Shown: positions 44,941 through 54,432, counted from the first letter of the stretch. The stretch: 64,000 nucleotides of DNA from Parahoeflea halophila (GCF_900220985.1 NZ_OCPC01000003.1:372001-436000), one strand, 5' to 3'. The notes: generated by a model not told the origin, from the sequence alone. Made by a program: numbers and translations.

Positions 44941-44954
44941 TTGACGCGTATCAA
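44941..44954. promoter_or_regulatory. Fnr-type anaerobox
   Basis: TTGACGCGTATCAA matches TTGA-N6-TCAA, near-consensus for Fnr/FixK regulators. It lies between fnrN and the ABC exporter operon. Its centre is about 40 bases before the exporter start codon and about 153 bases before the fnrN start codon, so activation of fnrN is the easier fit. Confidence 0.75.
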
Positions 44955-44987
44955 AGACATCGTCGCCGGGTCTGCTAGTCTCAGACC

Positions 44988-45716
44988 ATGGAACCCGAAC
45001 CTGCTTCCAAAACGTCCGCGATTTTCGAGATTACCGGTGTTACCAAGATCTACCAGACCGGCGAGGTCGAGGTGCGTGCCCTCAATGGCGTGGAACTGAA
45101 ACTGCAGCGAGGCGAGATGGCGGTGCTGCTCGGTCCCTCGGGCAGCGGCAAATCCACGCTCTTGAACATCATCGGAGGGCTGGACCGGCCAACATCGGGC
45201 TCAGTGAAGTTCAAGGGCGAAGAACTGGCCGCGGCCAGTGACAGGGAGCTCACCCTTTACCGGCGCAACCATGTCGGCTTCGTCTTCCAGTTCTACAATC
45301 TGATCCCGAGCCTGACGGCCTGGGAGAACGTGGCGCTGATCACCGAGGTGGCAACCAGCCCGATGTCTCCCGCCGATGCGCTGGCACTGGTGGGGCTCGA
45401 AAACCGGATGCATCATTTCCCTGCACAGCTTTCCGGCGGTGAGCAGCAACGCGTGGCCATTGCCCGGGCCATTGCGAAGCGACCGGAAGTGCTGCTCTGC
45501 GACGAACCGACGGGGGCCCTTGATTCGGCCACCGGCATCATCGTGCTCGAGGCGCTGGCGCGGGTGAACGCGGAAACCGGCGCCACCACCGCGATCATCA
45601 CCCACAATGCCGGAATCCGCAAAATCGCCCACCGGGTCTACTCATTCCTCGATGGCCGGATCGCCTCGTGTGTGGTCAATGAAGTGCGGATCCAGCCCTC
45701 GGAGGTGAGCTGGTGA
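44988..45716 (+). CDS. ABC transporter ATP-binding subunit (MacB/LolD type)
   Basis: The product is 242 residues. Walker A is [18 protein letters not shown], the Q-loop is [18 protein letters not shown], the signature is [20 protein letters not shown] and Walker B is [13 protein letters not shown]. This subfamily partners FtsX-type permeases and drives export or lipoprotein-like mechanotransmission. The start has no clear ribosome-binding site, and a 6-base stem (GGTCTG with CAGACC) ends directly at the ATG. It is first in a three-gene unit and overlaps the permease by four bases. Confidence 0.95.
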   Translation: MEPEPASKTSAIFEITGVTKIYQTGEVEVRALNGVELKLQRGEMAVLLGPSGSGKSTLLNIIGGLDRPTSGSVKFKGEELAAASDRELTLYRRNHVGFVFQFYNLIPSLTAWENVALITEVATSPMSPADALALVGLENRMHHFPAQLSGGEQQRVAIARAIAKRPEVLLCDEPTGALDSATGIIVLEALARVNAETGATTAIITHNAGIRKIAHRVYSFLDGRIASCVVNEVRIQPSEVSW

Positions 45717-48088
45717 ACCCGCTGAGCATGCTGGATCGCAAGATTGTGCGGGATCTCGTCCGGCTCTGGGCACAATCGCTGGCGGTGGCGCTGGTGATGG
45801 CCTGCGGGGTGATGACGCTGATCCTGGCGCTGGGTGCGGCGCGGGCGCTGGATGACACCCGCACCGCATTTTATGATCGCACCCGGTTCGGCGAGATCTT
45901 TGCCTCGGCCACCCGTGCACCGGAGAGCATCAAGGCCGCGATTTCTGCCATCGACGGCGTTTCCGCCGTGGCGACACGGATCGTCAATCCGGTGATCATC
46001 GACATTACCGGCATGGCGGAACCGGCAACCGGGATGCTGATCTCGATCCCCGATCACGGCGACCCCGCTGTCAACCGGCTATATCTGAGGTCCGGGCGCC
46101 TTCCCGAACCGGGCCGCGACAACGAGGCCACCGTCATTGAGGCCTTTGCCGAAGCGCACGGGTTTAGGCCGGGCGATACTTTCGATGTGCTGATCAACGG
46201 GCGGAAACGGTCGCTGTCGATCAGCGGCATCGTGCTGTCGCCCGAATATGTCTACGCCATAGGTCCCGGCGACATGGTTCCAGATCAGAAACGCTTCGGC
46301 GTCATACACATGCACCGGTCAGTGCTCGATGGCGCCTATGACATGAAGGGCGCGTTCAATGATGTGTCCCTGACGCTGTCGCGATACGCCGACCGGAAGG
46401 ACGTGATCGCACGGCTCGACCGGTTGCTGGAGCCGCATGGCGGCACAGGCGCCTATGGCCGCAAGGAGCATGTGTCGGATGCGTTTCTTGATACCGAACT
46501 GAGCCAGCTACGAGCCATGACGCAGGTGATCCCGCCGATCTTCCTGTTCATCGCGGCGTTTCTGATCAACATGATCCTCAGCCGGCTGATCGCGCTGGAA
46601 CGCGAGCAGATCGGGCTTCTGAAGGCAGTGGGATACACCAATGCCGCCATAACCTGGCACTATGCCAAGCTGACACTTGCAATATCGCTTGTCGGCATCA
46701 CGATCGGCGCTGTTGCCGGAACCCGGCTTGGCCACGGCATGGCGTCGCTCTATGGCGAGTTCTATTCGTTCCCCTTCCTGGTGTTCTCGCAGAAGCCGGA
46801 TCTTTACGTGATCTCGACGCTGGTGACCTTCGCCGCCGCCCTCGCCGGGGCCGCCAACGCCATTCATGGGGCAGTACAGCTGCCGCCGGCGGTGGCCATG
46901 CGCCCGCCGGCACCGACGCGCTACCGAAACCTGTTCAACGCATCGGCAGGCGGTTTCCGGTTGCCGTTTTCGCAATTGACCGTGATGGCGCTGAGACATC
47001 TCGTGCGCTGGCCCTTGCGAACCGCCCTGACTACGCTCGGCACGGCGCTTCCGGTGGCGCTGCTGATCACATCGCTGTTCGCGTTCGATTCGGTCGAACA
47101 CATGATCGACACCATCTGGTTTCAGGCCGACCGCCAGGATGCGACGCTGACATTCGCCTCGGACCGCTCCGGAGACGCAATCCGGGAGGTTTCGCGGTTG
47201 CCCGGCGTCATGGCTGCGGAGCCGTTCCGCGCCACTGCCGCCACGCTTCGGAACGGTCATAGGTCGCGCAACATCCAGATCCTGGCCTCCGATCCCGTTA
47301 CCGACGTAAGCCGGGTACTCGACCGGGAATTTGCTGCCATCGCGCTGCCACCGGCCGGTATCCTGCTTACCGAGCGTCTGGCCCGGCATCTTGAACTGAT
47401 GGCGGGCGACCAGGTCGACACCGAACTCCATGACGGTCAGGGGCGCCGGGTCCTGGTGCCCCTGGTCGGCGTCACCAACAGCTATGTCGGGCTCAACGCA
47501 AACATGAGCCGGCAAGCGCTGGACCGCCTGTCCGGCCGCGGCGGGCTCATTTCCGGCGCCCGCGTGATCGTCGATGAAAGCCGTCTCGACGACCTCTATG
47601 CCGAGGTCAAGCAAACCCCGGCGATCGCATCAGTGGCGCTTCAGGGGATCTCGCGGCAACGCTTCCGCGCGGTGATCGAGGAAAATATCGGCATCAGCAT
47701 CACCATCTATGTCACGCTGGCCGTGATCATCACCTTCGGGGTGATCTACAATTCGGCCCGGATCCAGCTTTCCGAGCGGGCCCGCGAACTCACCAGCCTG
47801 AGGGTCTTCGGCTTCACCAGCGGCGAAGTCTCCAGCGTGCTGATGACCGAGCTCGGCGTCATGGTGATCTTGGCGCAGCCGCTGGGCTGGTTGATCGGAC
47901 ACACATTCTCGGTGCTGGTGGCCCAGGGCTTTGCAACCGACCTGTTCCGGATCCCGCTGATCATCAACCCGTCTACCTATGCGGTCTCGAGCCTTATCGT
48001 GCTCAGCGGCGCGCTGGTCTCGGCGCTGATCGTGCGCCGCCGCATCGACCGGCTCGATCTGATCCGAGTGTTGAAAACAAGGGATTGA
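45713..48088 (+). CDS. ABC transporter permease with two FtsX domains
   Basis: The product is 791 residues starting at GTG. A first helix ([20 protein letters not shown]) precedes a periplasmic domain and a first FtsX domain with three helices (from [20 protein letters not shown]). A second helix and domain follow ([20 protein letters not shown]), ending in a second FtsX domain ([20 protein letters not shown]). This two-FtsX layout is found in permeases for large hydrophobic or lipid-like substrates. It is between its ATPase and an adaptor, which together suggest export across the envelope. The substrate is unknown. Confidence 0.93.
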   Translation: MNPLSMLDRKIVRDLVRLWAQSLAVALVMACGVMTLILALGAARALDDTRTAFYDRTRFGEIFASATRAPESIKAAISAIDGVSAVATRIVNPVIIDITGMAEPATGMLISIPDHGDPAVNRLYLRSGRLPEPGRDNEATVIEAFAEAHGFRPGDTFDVLINGRKRSLSISGIVLSPEYVYAIGPGDMVPDQKRFGVIHMHRSVLDGAYDMKGAFNDVSLTLSRYADRKDVIARLDRLLEPHGGTGAYGRKEHVSDAFLDTELSQLRAMTQVIPPIFLFIAAFLINMILSRLIALEREQIGLLKAVGYTNAAITWHYAKLTLAISLVGITIGAVAGTRLGHGMASLYGEFYSFPFLVFSQKPDLYVISTLVTFAAALAGAANAIHGAVQLPPAVAMRPPAPTRYRNLFNASAGGFRLPFSQLTVMALRHLVRWPLRTALTTLGTALPVALLITSLFAFDSVEHMIDTIWFQADRQDATLTFASDRSGDAIREVSRLPGVMAAEPFRATAATLRNGHRSRNIQILASDPVTDVSRVLDREFAAIALPPAGILLTERLARHLELMAGDQVDTELHDGQGRRVLVPLVGVTNSYVGLNANMSRQALDRLSGRGGLISGARVIVDESRLDDLYAEVKQTPAIASVALQGISRQRFRAVIEENIGISITIYVTLAVIITFGVIYNSARIQLSERARELTSLRVFGFTSGEVSSVLMTELGVMVILAQPLGWLIGHTFSVLVAQGFATDLFRIPLIINPSTYAVSSLIVLSGALVSALIVRRRIDRLDLIRVLKTRD

Positions 48089-48092
48089 AACC

Positions 48093-49304
48093 ATGGCCTC
48101 TGTACTTGCCAAGAGTCTCGCTGGAGTGGCGGTCGCCGCAGCGATCGGCGGCGTGCTCTATGTCGCCTTCGGCGAGAAGCCGATCCTTGTCGACCTCGCC
48201 GCGGTCGAAACCGGCCCGCTTCAGGTCGTGGTCGCCGAGGACGGGATTACCCGTATCCGCAATGTCTACGCCGTCTCCTCCCCCATTGCTGGACATCTCG
48301 ACCGGATCGAGTATTCGGTCGGCGATCCGATCGCGGCGGGCGAGAGCATCGCCGCGATCCATCCGCTCGATCCGCCATTTCTCGACACCCGCACACGCAC
48401 GGAACTGATGGCGGCGATCGATGCGGCGCGTTCGAGCGTTGCGGTGGCCGAGGTCGAACTCACGCGCGCCCGCACCGCTGAGGTTCTGGCGCGTGCCAGC
48501 CACGACCGGGCCATCAAGCTTGCCGCGACCAACATCGTCTCGCAAAGCCAGCTCGAAAAGATCGAGGGTGAGCTCGATCTCGCCGAAGCTCAGGTTCGTT
48601 CCGCAGAAGCGATGATCACGCTGCGGCAGGCGGAACTTGCCGGTGCCCAGGCACGGCTGGCCCAGCCCGGGCAAACAAGCCCCGACGAGGCAAACGGCGA
48701 TTGCTGCGTCAACATCGCCTCGCCGATTGACGGCATCATCCTGTCGCTCAACGCCAAGAGCGAACAGCCAGTCACAGTCGGTCAGCTGATCGCGGAGGTG
48801 GGCGACCCCTCGGATCTTGAAGTCACCGTCGATGTGCTGTCGGCCGACGCCGTGCGGGTCCGCCCCGGCAGCCCGGTGGAGATTACCGACTGGGGTGGCC
48901 CGACTGCGCTTGACGCCACTGTCGAGCGCATTGAACCCTCGGGCTTCACCAAGGTCTCGGCGCTCGGAATCGCTGAACAGCGGGTCAACGCCATCATCGC
49001 GCTGAAGAACCCGCCGCCGGCCGATCTTGGCCATGGGTTCCGGGTCATCGCCAGGCTGATCATCTGGTCGTCCGAGGCCGTCACGCAGGTGCCTGTCAGT
49101 GCGCTCTATCGCGATGGCGGCGACTGGGCTGTATTCAGGATGATGGATGGAAGGGCAAGGGTCACGCCGGTCAGGATCGGGCACATGACCGATCGCCGCG
49201 CCGAGATCCTGTCCGGGCTGAGCGATGGCGACCAGGTGCTTTTGTATCCCGGCGACGCGCTGGAAGACGGGAGCCTGATCGCCGACCGGGCGGCGGCTGA
49301 CTGA
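48093..49304 (+). CDS. HlyD/MacA-type periplasmic adaptor
   Basis: The product is 403 residues. An N-terminal signal or anchor (SLAGVAVAAAIGGVLYVAFG) precedes a barrel-sandwich domain (VVVAEDGITRIRNVYAVSSP), a helical hairpin region (VAVAEVELTRARTAEVLARA and SQLEKIEGELDLAEAQVRSA) and a beta-barrel part ending ILSGLSDGDQVLLYPGD. An adjacent pair of cysteines (DCCVN) near the end of the hairpin is unusual. It follows the permease by four bases. An outer-membrane partner is not encoded here. Its stop lies two bases from the convergent SCO1 stop. Confidence 0.93.
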   Translation: MASVLAKSLAGVAVAAAIGGVLYVAFGEKPILVDLAAVETGPLQVVVAEDGITRIRNVYAVSSPIAGHLDRIEYSVGDPIAAGESIAAIHPLDPPFLDTRTRTELMAAIDAARSSVAVAEVELTRARTAEVLARASHDRAIKLAATNIVSQSQLEKIEGELDLAEAQVRSAEAMITLRQAELAGAQARLAQPGQTSPDEANGDCCVNIASPIDGIILSLNAKSEQPVTVGQLIAEVGDPSDLEVTVDVLSADAVRVRPGSPVEITDWGGPTALDATVERIEPSGFTKVSALGIAEQRVNAIIALKNPPPADLGHGFRVIARLIIWSSEAVTQVPVSALYRDGGDWAVFRMMDGRARVTPVRIGHMTDRRAEILSGLSDGDQVLLYPGDALEDGSLIADRAAAD

Positions 49305-49306
49305 AC

Positions 49307-49921
49307 CTATCCGGCCAGCCGTTTCAACTTGGCGATGGCCATCTCGCGATTCTCGCCATAGGCGATGGTGCCCTTGAACGCACCGTTCTCGTCGATCAGG
49401 AACACCGATGCTGTGTGGTCCATGGTGTAATCCCCGTCGCCGGTAGGGATCTTTGCGGCATAGACATGCCAGGCCGCAATGACCTTTTCGATCTCGTCCG
49501 GGTCACCGGTGATGCCGGTGACCCTGTCCGTCATGGCTTCGGCATAGGCCTTCATGATCTCCGGGGTATCGCGTTCCGGATCGACGGAAATGAAGAAGGC
49601 TTGCAGATCGCGGCCCTCCTCCCCCAGCGTCTCGAGCCAGCCCGCCATTTCATAAAGCGTGGTCGGGCAGACCTCGGGACAATGGGTGAAACCGAAGAAC
49701 ACCATGGTGGGCCGCCCGGCGAAGGCTTCCTGGGTGATCGGATTGCCATCGTGGTCGACAAGCGTGAAATCGGTTCCGAGCTTGAGGGCGGCGGTGAGCA
49801 ACTGGTCGGTGCCCCGGACCGAATATTGCCAGCCGAGAAAACCCGCAATCAGCAGGAAAAGGGCGGCCAGCGCCGCCCCGATCCCGGTTCTCATCGCCCG
49901 GTTTGAACCAGAGTTCGACAT
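49307..49921 (-). CDS. SCO1/SenC copper protein for cytochrome oxidase assembly
   Basis: The protein delivers copper to the CuA or CuB site of heme-copper oxidases, or acts as a periplasmic thiol-disulfide reductant. The product is 204 residues, anchored by a helix at 12-32. The metal site is C81-P-E-V-C85 in FGFTHCPEVCPTTLYE with a distal histidine in YTMDHTASVFLID. It is the last gene of a copper-handling unit with PCuAC three bases upstream. Confidence 0.95.
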   Translation of the reverse strand: MSNSGSNRAMRTGIGAALAALFLLIAGFLGWQYSVRGTDQLLTAALKLGTDFTLVDHDGNPITQEAFAGRPTMVFFGFTHCPEVCPTTLYEMAGWLETLGEEGRDLQAFFISVDPERDTPEIMKAYAEAMTDRVTGITGDPDEIEKVIAAWHVYAAKIPTGDGDYTMDHTASVFLIDENGAFKGTIAYGENREMAIAKLKRLAG

Positions 49922-49924
49922 CGC

Positions 49925-50473
49925 CTAGTGGTCCTGCTTCATCTTGCCATGGTCCATCTTGCTGTGGTCCATTTCACCGTGCTCCATGGCCTCGTCACCG
50001 TGTTTTTTGCCGTGGCCATGCATTGCCCTCATGTCCTGGATCTTGAATTCGACCTCGATGCTGCCGGCCTTTTCGAAGGTCAGCGTCGCTGAGCGGGATT
50101 CCCCGTCCTTGAACTGGCTGTCGATGCCGATGAACATGATGTGATAGCCACCGGGCTTGAGCTCGACCTCGCCACCGGCCGGAATTTCGAGACCATCGGT
50201 GAGCTGGCGCATCTTCATCACGTCGCCTTCCATTTTCATCTCATGGATTTCGAGGCGGTCGGCAAAGCTTGCTTCGCCGGAGATCAACCGGTCGGCTTCC
50301 TCACCGCTGTTGTGAATGGTCATGTATCCACCCGAAACCGGGGCGTTGGGCGGTGTTGCGCGCGCGAAGGGGTGTTCGATCTCGAGCGCGCCGAGCTTGT
50401 AATCATGGGCCGAGGCAACGGCCGACGACAGGCCGAGAATGGCTGCGGAAAGGACAGTGGCGAAGCGTTTCAT
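49925..50473 (-). CDS. Periplasmic copper chaperone PCuAC with Met/His-rich tail
   Basis: This chaperone supplies copper to oxidase assembly. The product is 182 residues with a signal peptide ending at about SAHD (residue 21). The copper site is seen as H77 and M88 in IHEMKMEGDVMKM and H111/M113 in GGYHIMFIG, close to the family pattern HX10MX21HXM. The C-terminal 30 residues are a Met/His-rich tail (MHGHGKKHGDEAMEHGEMDH) that would bind extra copper. It precedes SCO1 by three bases. Confidence 0.94.
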   Translation of the reverse strand: MKRFATVLSAAILGLSSAVASAHDYKLGALEIEHPFARATPPNAPVSGGYMTIHNSGEEADRLISGEASFADRLEIHEMKMEGDVMKMRQLTDGLEIPAGGEVELKPGGYHIMFIGIDSQFKDGESRSATLTFEKAGSIEVEFKIQDMRAMHGHGKKHGDEAMEHGEMDHSKMDHGKMKQDH

Positions 50474-50646
50474 GGGTTTTGACTTTCTGATGAATGCCCT
50501 TTTCGGGGCGGGATTGATGACAGCCGGGTCACGTCAACCGACGCAGAACAGGCTTTGAAAACAGGGGATTGGCTGGCGTGCGCCTGTATCGAACCGGTAA
50601 CGCGCGATGTCCGCAGCAGTCGCGGATCATGGCGATCGGACGACGA

Positions 50647-51042
50647 TCAGGCGTGAGAGAGAGGCGGCCCGCGCGGCGAGGCGCCGGGGCTCAAAATCGA
50701 GCGAACAGGACGCTCATCCTGCCGAGATGTCAGGTGCTGAGCCGGGCTCAGGGAATTGACGAGGTAACCGCCAACGGGGGCCGGAATATCGGCCGAGCCG
50801 AAAATCCGGCAGGCTTCGCAATGATCGGGGCCGGAATGGTGGCCATCTTCTTCGCCGCTGAGGCAGAGATCGGGAAGCGTGCCGTCCGGCAGCACATAGT
50901 CGGCAATATCGACGCCGGCATAGGCGGACGGGGCTGCAGAAGCAGAAACGGGCTTGTGGGCAAAGCCGACAAGCAGCAGCGACAGCGCGCACAGCAGGCG
51001 CACCAGTCCAGATCTGCTCAACAATTGCCGTGTCCCGACCAT
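50647..51042 (-). CDS. Small Cys/His-rich secreted protein (DUF2946-like)
   Basis: The product is 131 residues. A signal peptide (SGLVRLLCALSLLLVGFAHK) is followed by a short core with DGTLPDLCLSGEEDGHHSG and DHCEACRIFGSADIPAP, whose three cysteines and clustered histidines look metal-binding, and a basic Ser/Pro tail. This resembles the DUF2946 family found near copper genes in rhizobia; I am moderately sure. The ATG at 51042 is chosen because the signal peptide starts there; the frame is open further upstream. It precedes PCuAC and SCO1 on the same strand, 174 bases apart, so the same operon is plausible. Confidence 0.7.
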   Translation of the reverse strand: MVGTRQLLSRSGLVRLLCALSLLLVGFAHKPVSASAAPSAYAGVDIADYVLPDGTLPDLCLSGEEDGHHSGPDHCEACRIFGSADIPAPVGGYLVNSLSPAQHLTSRQDERPVRSILSPGASPRGPPLSHA

Positions 51043-51118
51043 ATTCCTCGCCCGCTTTGCGACCGGCCAAGGATTACAGGCCGCGGAGAACAGCTGCAAG
51101 CCTGCCAGCGGGCCTGCG

Positions 51119-51478
51119 TCAAGATGCGCTGGTGAGCACGTAGGTCTTGCGCAGCTGCTCGTGGATGGTCCACTCGCCTTCCCAGCCGAGAGGGAGGACA
51201 AGTACGTCGCCAGGGCCGATCCGGCGCTCGTCACCGCCCTGCTTGCCCACGACCGTCGCAGAACCGGAAAGAATGTGGCAGATTTCCGAGGATTTGGTCC
51301 GGTCAGCGGAAAAACGCCCTGGCGTGCATTCCCACACGCCCATCTTGGTAAAGCCATTTTCCGACACCCAGAGCTGCTTGGCAGCCTCGACCTGACCTTC
51401 GGTGAATGTGGTGGGCTTGGGCGCAAATTCGCCCAGGTCCAGTGCCGAGAGGTCGCCGAAGCTGTCCAGACCAATCAT
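51119..51478 (-). CDS. Cupin domain protein (DUF861/cupin_3 type)
   Basis: The product is 119 residues with one cupin beta-barrel. Motif 1-like residues are in KMGVWECTPGRFSADRTKSS and EICHILSGSATVVGKQGG, and motif 2-like ones in GPGDVLVLPLGWEGEWTIHE. Members of this group bind small ligands or are related to ureidoglycine-type enzymes. No purine or allantoin gene is near, so no function is proposed. It is alone and transcribed toward the copper operon. Confidence 0.85.
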   Translation of the reverse strand: MIGLDSFGDLSALDLGEFAPKPTTFTEGQVEAAKQLWVSENGFTKMGVWECTPGRFSADRTKSSEICHILSGSATVVGKQGGDERRIGPGDVLVLPLGWEGEWTIHEQLRKTYVLTSAS

Positions 51479-51551
51479 CGCAATTCCTTGAAACTACTCC
51501 GCTCCGCGCAGATGCGGTCCGGAACGGCAGTGCTCAGCATCAATGAGAGAG

Positions 51552-51625
51552 TGGCTGGGGTACCTGGATTCGAACCAGGGATGGCGATACCAAAAACCGC
51601 TGCCTTACCGCTTGGCTATACCCCA
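51552..51625 (-). tRNA. tRNA-Gln (TTG anticodon)
   Basis: The 74-base cloverleaf on the minus strand has acceptor TGGGGTA/TACCCCA, anticodon stem GCGGT/ATCGC with loop TTTTGGT (anticodon TTG), T loop TTCGAATC and an encoded 3' CCA after G. It reads glutamine codons CAA and CAG by wobble. Confidence 0.97.
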
Positions 51626-51751
51626 ACATCGTGACCGGACGGAGATTTGCGCCGGTCCGCGTTCCGGAGATGACCGGAAGCAAGGCGGGGATAGCAAAAG
51701 ACGCGCGCTATCACAAGCACCGAAACTCTTCGAGTCTGAGGATTTTCCATC

Positions 51752-51791
51752 AAAAAAGAAACCCGCACGGCGCGGTCGCGGTGCGGGTTTC
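51752..51791 (-). terminator. Rho-independent terminator of bioY
   Basis: On the minus strand a perfect 11-base stem (GAAACCCGCAC with GTGCGGGTTTC) with a 12-base loop is followed by TTTTTTG. It lies 50 bases past the bioY stop and ahead of tRNA-Gln on the same strand. Confidence 0.9.
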
Positions 51792-51840
51792 AAAATCCTC
51801 AATCGCCGGCCCTTGCGGGCCTTGAGGCGAATGGCAGTCT

Positions 51841-52422
51841 TCAGCGGCGGAACAGGTTGGCGATCTGCCAGCCGGCGGGAACCACGGCCGCGGCCAGCGC
51901 TGCCTTGATCACGTCGGTGGCGATGAACGGACCAACGCCCCAGGCCAGCGCCTTGTCGGCTCCGAACACAATAGCGATCCAGGCGGCACCGAGCAGCAGG
52001 ATGATGGCGGTGCCGAGAAGGTTGACGGCAAACAGCTTGAAGGCATTTCGGTCAAACCCGCGGTCGGCGGCCCAGCCGGTCAGGCCGGCGGCAATAACGA
52101 AGCCTGCGAGATAGCCGGTTGTGGGACCTGCAAAATAGGCCAGCCCGCCGCCATTGGTGAAGACCGGCAGACCGGCAGCGCCTTCGACCAGGTAGGCAGC
52201 CAATGTCGCCAGCGCCAGCTTGCGGCCGAAAGTGGCTGCGATGACGAAGATGGCCAGCGTCTGCAGCGTTGCCGGGACCGGCCAGAACGGAACGGTCACC
52301 TTACCGGCGACCGCAATCAGCATGCTGCCGAACAGGACAAGCGCGCCATAGGTGGCGTAACGGGCGGCGGCACCTTCAGGCGCCATGGATTGCACGAAGG
52401 AACGGGCAGGAACAGTAGCCAT
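51841..52422 (-). CDS. bioY: Biotin transporter substrate-binding subunit BioY
   Basis: This membrane S-component of an ECF transporter takes up biotin. The product is 193 residues with six predicted helices and the BioY motifs GKVTVPFWPVPATLQTLAIF and YLVEGAAGLPVFTNGGGLAY. No ecfA/ecfT (bioMN) genes are adjacent; solitary BioY is common in alphaproteobacteria. The ATG at 52422 is preceded by GGAGACCGATCC. No BioR-type dyad (TTATC..GATAA) is visible in the upstream 174 bases. A clear terminator follows. Confidence 0.95.
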   Translation of the reverse strand: MATVPARSFVQSMAPEGAAARYATYGALVLFGSMLIAVAGKVTVPFWPVPATLQTLAIFVIAATFGRKLALATLAAYLVEGAAGLPVFTNGGGLAYFAGPTTGYLAGFVIAAGLTGWAADRGFDRNAFKLFAVNLLGTAIILLLGAAWIAIVFGADKALAWGVGPFIATDVIKAALAAAVVPAGWQIANLFRR

Positions 52423-52596
52423 GGATCGGTCTCCAGAAATTTCGCAAGAGCTGGCCAAAGCGGCCGCTCGTTCAAATCGGTATATTGACTTCACCGCCTG
52501 ACAGCAAGACAGTCCGGCGCAAATCCATGCCCGTCCACAAATGGCGGCGCCACCCGGCCTGATGCAGCCGCATGCGGCCGGAAACCGGAGACACGT

Positions 52597-53505
52597 GTGA
52601 CCGAACCGGAATTTGACAAGACTTTCGAGCCCGCTCACGGCGAGGCCGTTGCTGTTGGCAGCAACATCCTGCGGGTTACGGCCCCCAATGCGGGGCCGCT
52701 GACCTTTCACGGCACCAACAGCTATGTGGTCGGACGCGACACGCTTGCGGTCATCGATCCCGGTCCGGACGACGAAAGCCACTGGCGCACATTGCTGGCA
52801 GCAATCGCCGGGCGTCCGGTCAGCCATATCTTCGTCAGCCACACCCACCGGGATCATTCGCCGCTGGCTGCGCGGCTGAAGGCCGAAACCGGGGCAACAA
52901 TCGTTGCCGAAGGACCGCACCGGGCAGCGCGTCCGCTTTACACCGGCGAGGTCAATCCGCTGAAGGAAAGTGCGGACATGGATTTCGCGCCCGACATCGC
53001 CGCCGCTCATGGACACGTCGTATCAGGCGACGGCTGGTCGATCGAGACGCTGCACACCCCCGGCCACACCGCCAACCACGCAGCTTTCGCGCTTTCCGGC
53101 ACGGGGGTGGTGTTTTCCGCCGACCATGTGATGGCCTGGGCGACATCGATCATTGCGCCGCCGGACGGCGCGATGAGTGATTTCTTGGCCTCGCTCGACA
53201 TGCTGTCGGAGCGCGATGACAGCCTCTACCTGCCCGGTCACGGTGGCCCGGTGCGCAAGCCACGTCAGTTCGTGCGCGCACTGAAAACCCACCGAATCAT
53301 GCGCGAACGCGCGGTGCTGAGCCGTGTCGAAAAAGGCGACCGTCTGATCGCCGACATGGTCAAGGTGATATACCGCGAGACCGACCCGCGGCTGCATGGT
53401 GCGGCAGCGCTGTCGGTGCTGGCGCATCTTGAAGACCTGGTCGGGCGCGGCGAAGTGATCACCAACGGCCCGCCTTCGATCGAGGGTGAATACCGACCCG
53501 CCTGA
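52597..53505 (+). CDS. Metallo-beta-lactamase fold hydrolase (LACTB2-like)
   Basis: The product is 302 residues beginning at GTG. The zinc-binding HxHxDH motif is H82-T-H84-R-D86-H87 in VSHTHRDHSPLAARL, with further ligands in HTPGHTANH and SADHVMAW and YLPGHGGPVRKP. A C-terminal winged-helix-like part (LHGAAALSVLAHLEDLVGRG) is typical of the LACTB2/endoribonuclease-like subfamily, so RNA or metabolite hydrolysis is possible. The gene is convergent with the DUF1499 gene nine bases away. Confidence 0.9.
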   Translation: MTEPEFDKTFEPAHGEAVAVGSNILRVTAPNAGPLTFHGTNSYVVGRDTLAVIDPGPDDESHWRTLLAAIAGRPVSHIFVSHTHRDHSPLAARLKAETGATIVAEGPHRAARPLYTGEVNPLKESADMDFAPDIAAAHGHVVSGDGWSIETLHTPGHTANHAAFALSGTGVVFSADHVMAWATSIIAPPDGAMSDFLASLDMLSERDDSLYLPGHGGPVRKPRQFVRALKTHRIMRERAVLSRVEKGDRLIADMVKVIYRETDPRLHGAAALSVLAHLEDLVGRGEVITNGPPSIEGEYRPA

Positions 53506-53514
53506 CTTGCCTTC

Positions 53515-54432
53515 TCAGCCGCCGGCGATGCCGAGAAGCTGCAGATCGAGATCCCGCAGGAAGCCGCGAATCAAAGCGGCATTGATGCCGAAATCATGGT
53601 CGCCATCCCGCGTGGCTGCGCGCATATCGACAAAGGTCGTCTGCTCTTCTTCGGAGAGGCGGATCAGAACATCCTGCGGAATCCCGAGCACCAGCGTTCT
53701 GGTGCGGTACTGGATCACCGCAAAATTCGGTATGGGGGCAAGCGCCAGATCCTCGACATCGGGCCGTGGCGCGGGCAATGGTGCGCGTGCCGGGTCGGCC
53801 TCACCACTGGAACTACGAGCCTCCTCTCTTTTCTCTGCGTCGTCCGTGTTCGGCTCGAGACCATCGGCCAGCGCCTCGACACCGACATTGGCAACCTGGG
53901 TCCATTTCCTGTCACGGGCCACGGTCTGAACAGCAAGCAACACGCGATCGATCGCGCCTTCGTAGCGCCGGCCTGTGATCTGTGGGTAGGCCTCTGTTTG
54001 CTGCTGGCGCGCTTCCGGCCGGGTGCCGTCGGCACGGGGAATCCAGGAAGGCTCGAATTCCGGCTTTTCCAGCCATTCGGGCGGGTTCTTCACATCGGTC
54101 GCAATGTCGTGAATAGGGGGAAGCAGCACGAAACGGCTTGCCGCCAGGCCAACGGGAATCAGAATGATGAGTGCCATGACCATGCCGCTGAAGGATGCAT
54201 GACCGCCCTTGGCACCGATATGCCAGAGCATGAAGAACCCGATGACGGACAGGCCCAGCACAATTGTTGCAAGCACGGTGGCGAGCAGCACAGCCGCGAC
54301 GGTGTTCGGCAGTTCAAGCATGCCCACGCGGTGCAGGATCACGGCAACGAGGGCAAGCAGAACGGCAAACCGTCCCAGCCTGCGCGACCAGGCAGCGGCA
54401 ATCGAACGTGGTCTTTCGGGTCGGAACGGCAT
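53515..54432 (-). CDS. DUF1499 membrane protein
   Basis: The product is 305 residues. Three helices occupy residues 15-105 (LLALVAVILHRVGMLELP, VLLATVLATIVLGLSVIGFF and MALIILIPVGLAASRFVLL). The soluble part contains HDIATDVKNPPEWL and ends with VDMRAATRDGDHDFGINAAL and IRGFLRDLDLQLLG, which are the DUF1499 pattern. An acidic Asp/Glu/Arg-rich spacer (NTDDAEKREEARSSSGEADP) interrupts the domain. Function unknown; the family is associated with membranes. Confidence 0.85.
   Translation of the reverse strand: MPFRPERPRSIAAAWSRRLGRFAVLLALVAVILHRVGMLELPNTVAAVLLATVLATIVLGLSVIGFFMLWHIGAKGGHASFSGMVMALIILIPVGLAASRFVLLPPIHDIATDVKNPPEWLEKPEFEPSWIPRADGTRPEARQQQTEAYPQITGRRYEGAIDRVLLAVQTVARDRKWTQVANVGVEALADGLEPNTDDAEKREEARSSSGEADPARAPLPAPRPDVEDLALAPIPNFAVIQYRTRTLVLGIPQDVLIRLSEEEQTTFVDMRAATRDGDHDFGINAALIRGFLRDLDLQLLGIAGG

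Noticed and set aside
41441-51625. Integrated element between tRNA-Pro and tRNA-Gln
   Set aside because: There is no integrase, no tRNA-end duplication and no change to accessory-type genes; contents are ordinary chromosomal functions.
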